A DNA stretch of 64,000 nucleotides, taken from NCBI GenBank assembly GCA_020091685.1, contig CM034611.1:14266719-14330718 (forward strand), read 5' to 3'. The position numbers and the translations under genes were made by a program. The DNA is from Lutjanus erythropterus. Its lineage: Eukaryota > Chordata > Actinopteri > Lutjaniformes > Lutjanidae. Every line of letters begins with the position of its first letter. The stretch's first letter is position 1. Below are positions 57,196 to 64,000 of this stretch, piece after piece. The notes under the pieces were generated by a model. The model made no database searches. It was not told the origin of the DNA and saw nothing but the letters and a program-made list of their open reading frames with translations.

Positions 57196-57720
57196 ATGGT
57201 CTGTTGGTGTCACTATTTACAATTATTTAGCATAAACTGCAGCCAGACGCAGTCGTTGAAGCTGCGTACACAAAATAAAGCAAGGACACAGCTGAAACAG
57301 TATTATAGTTTACACCAGAGAGGGTCCATCTTGGTTGTGTTACAACAGGTAATGGAAATACAAATGTACGGCATGGGTCGATTCAGCATGGCTGAAAGTG
57401 ACAATGGAAAAGCCCTAACAGCGGCCTCCATGAAGAAGATCCACTCCCTCTGTAGATATAAACAGCTCATTCTGAGGTAACAAAAAACACAGTAATCCAC
57501 TATTTTCCTCTTACCTCTCAGTATTCTGCTATTTTCCAACAATTACTAGATCCTCTGTCACTCATCTGCTGTCTTCACAATAGGGTCTCTGATAAAGCCC
57601 TTGCACGACCCTCCCTGAAAGAAATGACCTCTAACTAAGGTACAAACTCTTCTAGCTTTTCAACATATAGCTGAGGTTGAAACAGGTGGCAGAAGGTATA
57701 AAAAGGGAAGGGGGGTCTGT
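57196..57720. other. Non-coding stretch
   Basis: A 94-codon plus-strand frame (57196-57480) partly overlaps a minus-strand frame. No gene is supported. Confidence 0.4.
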
Positions 57721-57731
57721 GTCAGGCTTCA

Positions 57732-57757
57732 GTGGTGGTGGTGGTGGTGGTGGTGAG
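57732..57757 (+). repeat. (GGT)n trinucleotide tract
   Basis: About 8 GGT units. Confidence 0.93.
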
Positions 57758-57924
57758 GAGGGCATTACAACAAGCACTCATGATCACACAGGCCCATACA
57801 GACTGACAGCAGGTAAATTATATGTCAGCAAGGTCTGCATTTCAATCCTTGCATATTTTCAATGGGCACCAATGAAAAGCCTCCCTGCATCTCTGCTTGC
57901 AAACAGACGGATTCACTGCTAACT

Positions 57925-58210
57925 GTTTTTGATTAAAACGTCAGTAAGGCTGAGGGCTCCTTTCATCTCTTGGGCCCCAAGCTGTCTGTCTCCTCACCCC
58001 CACCCACCCCCCCACGAGTGGGGTCCGGCTTGTGACATGGACGACCATTTATCTACTCCGAGGATCGTGTCATGTAATAAGCCCCGTCTCCAGAGAGCAT
58101 TTAGCCTGATAGGAAAAGCTGATTGGGACAAAAGGCCCCTGAATCTCATTCTGGCTTCTGCAGCAGCAGGTGACTGCCGAGGTAAACACATTTCTCTGGG
58201 GACGAAGAGG
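57925..58210. promoter_or_regulatory. Possible conserved non-coding element
   Basis: Unique, fairly GC-rich block with AAAACGTCAGTAAGGCTGAG, GACCATTTATCTACTCCGAG, GATCGTGTCATGTAATAAGC and GAGAGCATTTAGCCTGATAG. It ends in GCAGGTGACTGCCGAGGTAAAC. Several open frames overlap here but disagree with each other. Conservation is untested. Confidence 0.35.
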
Positions 58211-58930
58211 GAGACGCGATGAGAGACGGAGTAAGAGAGAGACGATGGAGGCAAGAGAGTGTGTGTTTCATCATCAGCATGATGGCTTCCCCCAAAGTTG
58301 TGCTACACTGGAGAAGAAACAAATGCTGCAGAGTACTATTTGTCATCATCATCATTATCAGAGGATACGCTAGTGGTAACTTCAATCTGCCACATTATTG
58401 TTTCTGCATTGTAGTGCAGGGGAGTACTTCATCAAGACTGATAATGATAATGCTTAAGTGAAATTGCTCATCTTGAATTAAATCCACTAACACAGTTCGG
58501 CCTGGTCTAGTCAACGTTAACTCAAATCAGGCTTAAACAATCTTAAATTGAGAGCGTGCATGGAGTACATAAACAGCCCAGAGCAGGCGACTGTGGAAAA
58601 GACGATACTATTTCTCGAAAAGATGGAAAAACACGAGCGGTGTTCTTCTCAGCAGTGGAGATAAAGAAACCGGAGAAGTATGTAGTATTTTACGTATAAA
58701 TGTAAACTTGCAAATTTTGTGCTTTTTATTTTACTAAAAACACTGAAAATGTTATCAATAATTTGATTAATCATTAACAATAAATAAGATGAGAAACTCA
58801 CATTTTTTTCTCATTTTAAGTTCAAGTTTCCTTATTCAACAAATGCCCCCACTGGACAAAACAATGTCTGGTGGGGCCCAATTACTGCCATTTCTACATT
58901 ATCAGTTAATCCAGTTAATACATTTTAGAT
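58211..58930. other. Non-coding stretch
   Basis: A short F2-like remnant lies at about 58745-58800 (ATCAATAATTTGATTAATC). Otherwise nothing is recognised. Confidence 0.35.
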
Positions 58931-58934
58931 CAGT

Positions 58935-59170
58935 CAAATTCTTAATTCTAAATCCTCATTAATATATTCTTTGGAATTAAACATGTGAATTCATGCTTGG
59001 TCAGCCTGCTACAGAGCAGACTAGTTCAGTGATATAAAGTTACCATGATTACTGAGCAGGGACCCCTATAACCCACACTGATGGAACAGATCTCTCACTT
59101 AAATTAGCAAGACTTATCAAAATAAGCCAGATTTTTCCTGTATCCACCTTGATGAAATAAGCCCCTGGTT
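58935..59170 (+). repeat. Possible interspersed fish repeat
   Basis: CAAGACTTATCAAAATAAGC, CCAGATTTTTCCTGTATCC and CTTGATGAAATAAGCCCCTG recall a dispersed fish repeat. Only its right part is clear. Confidence 0.4.
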
Positions 59171-61420
59171 CATTGTTTTATTGTTACACGAATGAAAACA
59201 AACTGCTACAAAAGGGAGACACAGGGGGACACCATTAGAGGTAGATGGATATGGCTCTTGACTGCTCAAAAAGACAAAAGAAAAAAGAAGGTATGAACTG
59301 GTGTCATAAACAACTGGGTCTGTAGCTTGTAACACTTACCCAGAGCAGGCACATGAGGCTGCTGTCTTGTTTGGCTTTGTTTGTTTGAGCCTGAGAAAAA
59401 CAGAGGAGAAAGCAGGATGGTCAGAGCGAGCGGCAGCTGTATCCACAGATGCTCATGTAAAAACATCCTTATTCACATGTTCCCCTCCACTTGTTTGTTT
59501 CCTGGTAATTTAGCCCTTCAGCACGAGAAAAAAAACAAAAAACGCTGCTTTGTTTTCATACTAACAAGGCAATTAGCAATCATTATACATTTCTACTCTG
59601 GGTTGCCTACAGGTGGATATTGGTAATGATCTAACAAACCAAAAGCTGATTTCTAATTCATGCATGTATGTGTGTTAATGTGTGTAAGCCCAAGTGCATC
59701 TGCATGTTTGTTTAAAAGAGAGCATGACTCACATAAAAGGTTAAAATCCTGGGCTACCAGTGTATTAATCTACCAACATTCACTCTGACCCATCTCCCCC
59801 TCTATATAGTATTGTATAATAGATGTGCACGTTCTGAGTAGGAACAAGTGCGGGGCAAGTGCAGGAGGTACAGTAGTGAGGTGGAAATTGGAGCAGACAG
59901 GAGGCATTGACACCAAATGAGTTGTAAACGGTGCTCTCGGCTCCCCAAGGACGGTCTGTCATGCTGTGATCACTGGTAACGCCATCAGGAGAGCGAGACC
60001 AGAGGCAGGGGAGAGGAGAGGAGGGGAGGCAGGAGGAGACGGGCCACACACAAAAAAAAAGATAACATGACTACACCTAAAACACCCCAGGGAGTAAGAT
60101 CCTAGGTGTGGGCATGGCGTGGACACAACATCAAGCTTCAGTCAGACCAAAATTCACCTGCAAATTTTACTCATGTGGCAAAAAGTAGGAGGGGACAGGA
60201 AGTAGAGGGGGATGTAAACATCAACAAAAAGCGCAGGCGTTAGTATGGCTAGCAGGCTAACAACAGCAGACAACAAAGTTGTCAAATGTACACCTTCAAA
60301 CACTTTACTGTCATTAACCTGTCAATGTCCTTGTAATGACTGCACACAAGCAGCATCCCTGAATGATTTTACCATGTAGTCAGAAAACACAAATATAAAC
60401 TTTTAATATAACTTTTACTTTTACATAAATATTTCTTGAATGAGCCTCTCTCAAACAGGTTGAATAATCAAGAGTCTTGCAATTTTGCTAGTAAGGTTTA
60501 AACTGACTTTAAATTAAGATTTAGGGAAAGTATCATCAAAAGTTATTACATGACCAACTACAGATGTTAATGATTAATCGCCGATATGACTAACAGATTA
60601 AACCTTCATTAATAGATAAAATATGTTTTGTGCACCATTTCTCCAGAATTCTTAGGTTCCCTCACTGTTTGTTTTGGTCTGCCTTGTTATTTGACATCAT
60701 TTGTTTGGCAGAGCCATTTGTTGAATAAGAACAGGCAGACAGGAGCAGCTGTTTTGAGCAAGAGCCTTGTCTTATTATTATGCTTGTTTAAATAATTTGT
60801 GCGTCACCAATTAATGTTTCACACAACAAATTGGTAAACAAAACTTAATCTGAGAAAAAGATGAGCATTTGTACCTTAATTATTTGTGATTATTGATTGT
60901 CAATGTATTGCACGTTTAAGGAAAAGCACAAAATTTGCAATTGTATGACTAACTTTCATAAATGAGCAAAGCAGATGGATCTGCAGACTCCCACTGTAAA
61001 TTTGAAAGTTTTAATCAATGATAACCCCAATGTTCTGAGTCAGACAGTCTGTCATACCTACTTTAAAGCACTATTTTTGCAACAAGTATAATGTCTGTGG
61101 TTTATTTTTTATTTTTTAGACTGACCTTAAAATGCAAACATTTTTATTGACCACACAGCACCTGAGCATGAAAACCACTGCCATGGCTCCAAAATTACAG
61201 GAAGATGCCGCAATATTAGGTATTAAGAACTACAATCTGTCCCCTCCTGACTCAGCACATTACCCAATTTCTGAATTTAAGAAATTCAGGTATATATTTG
61301 AGTACTAATAATTTGGGGGACTTAACCACAGCCTTCTTCTGTACTGGCACAATCACAATGTGAAAACGATCAGTCCAGCAATGTGAACAGATTATTGCTT
61401 TTAAGAAATCATCTTAAGTA
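59171..61420. other. Non-coding stretch
   Basis: Short frames only. An AGGAGAGGAGGGGAGG purine patch lies near 60010. No gene or repeat is supported. Confidence 0.4.
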
Positions 61421-61780
61421 AACTCCTATGCTGCAACAATTAACTAAAATGAGCTCATTCCAGTATGTGTTTACCTTTTCTAACAACCACACAACAGACT
61501 TACATCCTCCGCTTTACTCCATGTTCATGGTCCCCAGCTCTGTGTTTTCTGTGGCCTCATTTCATATGCAGGTTCATCTGGCTCGGGACAGCGTGGCCCT
61601 CACTGCAGAGTGGCCCAACAGAGTCCCCAGGGCCAGGCCCTCTGTTCAAGGTCCCCAGGGGCCAACCCCCTACCCTGCGTACCTGCTTCAGTTCATGTGA
61701 GCAGCTATGGCCGCCATATGTGAAGCTGTAGGAAAGCAGATGCTGTTTTTCCATTTGTGAAATCAAGTTTTTGGAGAGCA
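61421..61780. other. GC-richer non-coding block
   Basis: Two overlapping plus-strand frames and one minus-strand frame share a GC-rich core (61590-61680). The three readings conflict and none is recognised, so composition alone explains them. Confidence 0.4.
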
Positions 61781-62439
61781 GTCAGCATTTTGATGGCCGG
61801 AGTCGACTCAGTGTAAAGGGGAAAGGCCGGTAAAGAGGCAGCAGGCTCAGTTGTGCTCTGTTGAATGCTAACACTGCATCGTCTGATCATCGCTGTGAGG
61901 AAATGCTGATGTTGCAAAGTGGTGGCATGGCATTATCTTATGTGTTAACACTGGTGCAAGTACATGCAGCACAAAGACACACAGTCCTGATGTGGACCTG
62001 TCTGTGGCTGAGCAGTTCCTTTGTCAGTCATCTGCTGATGCTGATAGACAATACGGGGGTGAGGATGCGTGTCAGAAACAGAAAAGCCTGAATGAAATGA
62101 CAGACTCTCTTGCCGGCCCTCTCCTCCACCGCCTCCATCTCTCCCTGTCCCCGCACATCTCACCCACAGCAGCCCGGGACGCCATGACAAGCCTGACACC
62201 TGTCAATCATACACTCACAGACAGGATGGAGAGGACAGCAGCATACACAGCTCCACATGCTACTGCAGCACAGCACTGAACTCACTTTACCGCTAATCCA
62301 CACACTCAGCAGGTACAGTGGTGTTGCTGCATGGTGACACTGCTGATGTGACCCATGGAAAACAAGTTTCACCATGCTTGTGTGACATCAGCACCAACAG
62401 ATCTGATAACTGAGTAACTCTGCTGGGTTGCACCAACAA
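61781..62439. other. Non-coding stretch
   Basis: Overlapping open frames on both strands, no recognised product. Nothing else seen. Confidence 0.4.
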
Positions 62440-62660
62440 GGATTCATTTTAAAACCTGATTAAATCATGCGCCAAACTTTTAAACTAGATTAAAATTAAG
62501 TAAGATTACATTTAAACTGCTTTAAACTTTTAATTTTTACTTTTTAACTTTGAAAAAAAATTAATTTTGTTGAACCAAAACTTTCAACTCCAGTTTAAAA
62601 TGTGATCCAGAATTAATTTTAAACTTGAGCTTTCAAAACAACTGCCTTTTGACTGAGAAA
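62440..62660. repeat. A+T-rich, possible old MITE
   Basis: Recurring TTTAAACT, AGATTAAAATTAAG and CCAGTTTAAAATG steps in both orientations suggest a degraded inverted element. Uncertain. Confidence 0.3.
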
Positions 62661-62990
62661 ATAATCACATTCCTCAAGAAGGTTAAGGAAAAGTTAAGGG
62701 ATAGAAGAGTTATGCAGTGCATAGTATGTGATTTCAAATACATCACTGATTTTGCTAAACTATGATTAGAACTAATCTTAGATTAAATTAATATCCAAGT
62801 CCAACACTATTTAATTATTTCTCATAGTTTATCAAAAGTCTGAAAGCAATAATCCATAAACAAACCTGATGTATTATGTTTTGATGTGGGGAATAATATT
62901 ACAATTAAAGTAGTGCTGACTTGAAGTTTGAAAGGTTAGATTTCACACAGTTAGGTGTCAAAGCACTGCACGACTGCAGCCACCGACTCC
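62661..62990. other. A+T-rich non-coding stretch
   Basis: Nothing recognised. Confidence 0.4.
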
Positions 62991-63310
62991 CTCCTGGCGA
63001 CAAATTTCATTAACAAACCTGATGTATACAGCACACACAGCCACAGTTCAAATGGAGGACATAAATTTCAGCCCGTGGGGTACCGCGGTCACATTACAAC
63101 TAATCAACCGCTCTCCTTATACCCTTATGGAAAAATCTTCTTCTGTTCAGACGGGTGGGGGCAGATAAAGGAAAATATGACGCTTTATTTCTAATCAGCA
63201 TAAATTACCAGCATCCATCAGGTGAGGCTCAAATTAAAATCCTCATCTGACAAAGCAATGGGAACTGTGTGAGCTCACTCATGAATCAGTATGATTTAAT
63301 CCAATCATAT
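62991..63310. promoter_or_regulatory. Possible conserved non-coding element
   Basis: Unique block with GGCGACAAATTTCATTAACA, GGGGTACCGCGGTCACATTA, ATATGACGCTTTATTTCTAA and TCAGCATAAATTACCAGCAT. Complex, repeat-free, with TAAT/ATTA cores. Conservation is untested. Confidence 0.35.
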
Positions 63311-63930
63311 TAGACCCCAAAGCCAAAATATTCCACTCAGGATCAACCCATTTGCCCTTCTTCACATTTTCTTCATTAAGTCTTAAAGGGAACATTTGAT
63401 TCAGAGGGTCAACTGGGTTCAAATGCACCATCACAATATCTCTCTTCAGAACAGTGTGACTTACCAAATGAACCAAACATCATGTCATCCCACCCAAACA
63501 CCTGATCTTGTACGTATCACGTTTCACTTGTAAAATAATGATCAAATAATCATTTTCCTATACAGAATGCCATGTCATCAAGTAAATCCCACTACGTAGT
63601 GCATACACTTGCTGCATTGTACTACAAATACTGTTACAGTGTGCCGTGTTTTCAAGGAGGAACTAATTGGAAAAAGGTACATACCTCAGAACCATTAACA
63701 GAACACACACATGCCCTCATTAGTTTATTCTCCACAAAGTTTCTCAGTTTCCTCAACCAGATAAATTTACAGTACCATCATCAGGCTGTAAGGCTGCGAA
63801 ATGAAACTACGCTTAAAAACAGGCTGATTAGGTAGTCAGAACAAAGACATGGTTTATGGTCTGTGTAAACCATCAGATTATCTCAATCATTGCTCACGCA
63901 GATCTAAAAATACCATATTTAAAAGCTAAA
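63311..63930. other. Non-coding stretch
   Basis: No gene or repeat recognised. Confidence 0.4.
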
Positions 63931-64000
63931 ATTGGAGCTGGAATGATTAGTTGATTAATTTCATCAGTTCGTCTGATTAATTGATGGAGTTACTTCTCAA
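63931..64000 (+). mobile_element. hAT-like MITE (family F2), cut by window end
   Basis: TTGGAGCTGGAATGATTAGT, then TGATTAATTTCATCAG and GTCTGATTAATTGATGG match the start of F2. The rest lies beyond the window. Confidence 0.5.

Noticed and set aside
1-64000. CRISPR arrays, operons, prokaryotic mobile elements, tRNA or rRNA genes
   Set aside because: No regular spaced repeats, no tightly packed open frames, and no conserved tRNA or rRNA motifs. The DNA is clearly vertebrate in character.

Overview
The window looks like non-coding nuclear DNA from a teleost fish, most likely a percomorph. It is A+T-rich, carries long CA/TG microsatellites, and is crowded with short non-autonomous DNA transposons of types I recognise from memory of percomorph genomes. 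Examples are hAT-type elements with TAGGGCTGCA- or TAGAGCTGCA-like ends, and TTAA-flanked repeats starting TTAAAGG. No search was run, so species and family assignments are recollection plus direct sequence comparison inside the window.

I find no protein-coding gene I can support. The longest open frames (about 130-142 codons) overlap in several frames, carry no domain I recognise, and are what chance predicts for 64 kb of vertebrate DNA. The only protein-like remnant I trust is a short broken Tc1/mariner-type transposase piece near 5.4 kb. One frame on the minus strand near 22.3 kb (174 bp, between an acceptor and a donor) is the best of the weak exon candidates. No tRNA, rRNA or known microRNA was recognised.

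Layout. 0-7 kb: a hairpin-ended repeat, a (TG)n tract, a GC-rich possible regulatory block, a hAT MITE with a perfect 8-bp target duplication, and a 0.33-kb unit present twice about 1.07 kb apart. 7-16 kb: degraded repeats, a repeat interrupted by two other elements, low-repeat blocks at 11.8-13.2 kb, and a perfect 28-bp hairpin. 16-28 kb: fish repeats, a low-repeat block at 17.4-17.7 kb, the exon candidate, and a hAT element split by a larger insertion. 28-33 kb: mostly transposon-derived, including an approximately 0.9-kb element with long inverted ends. 32.7-38 kb: the longest run of non-repetitive, possibly regulatory sequence, interrupted by a second perfect hairpin and adjoining repeats. 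38-54 kb: repeats, including a second hAT MITE with a perfect target duplication. 54-64 kb: the clearest possible regulatory blocks (54.0-54.5, 55.7-56.2, 57.9-58.2, 63.0-63.3 kb) between a few repeats.

The overall picture is a gene desert or very large intron. Stretches of non-repetitive sequence rich in homeodomain- and octamer-like motifs, which could be developmental enhancers, lie between layers of old DNA transposons. I see no novel enzymatic or defence system. The most informative structures are the nested insertions, the hairpin-ended family and the two perfect palindromes.
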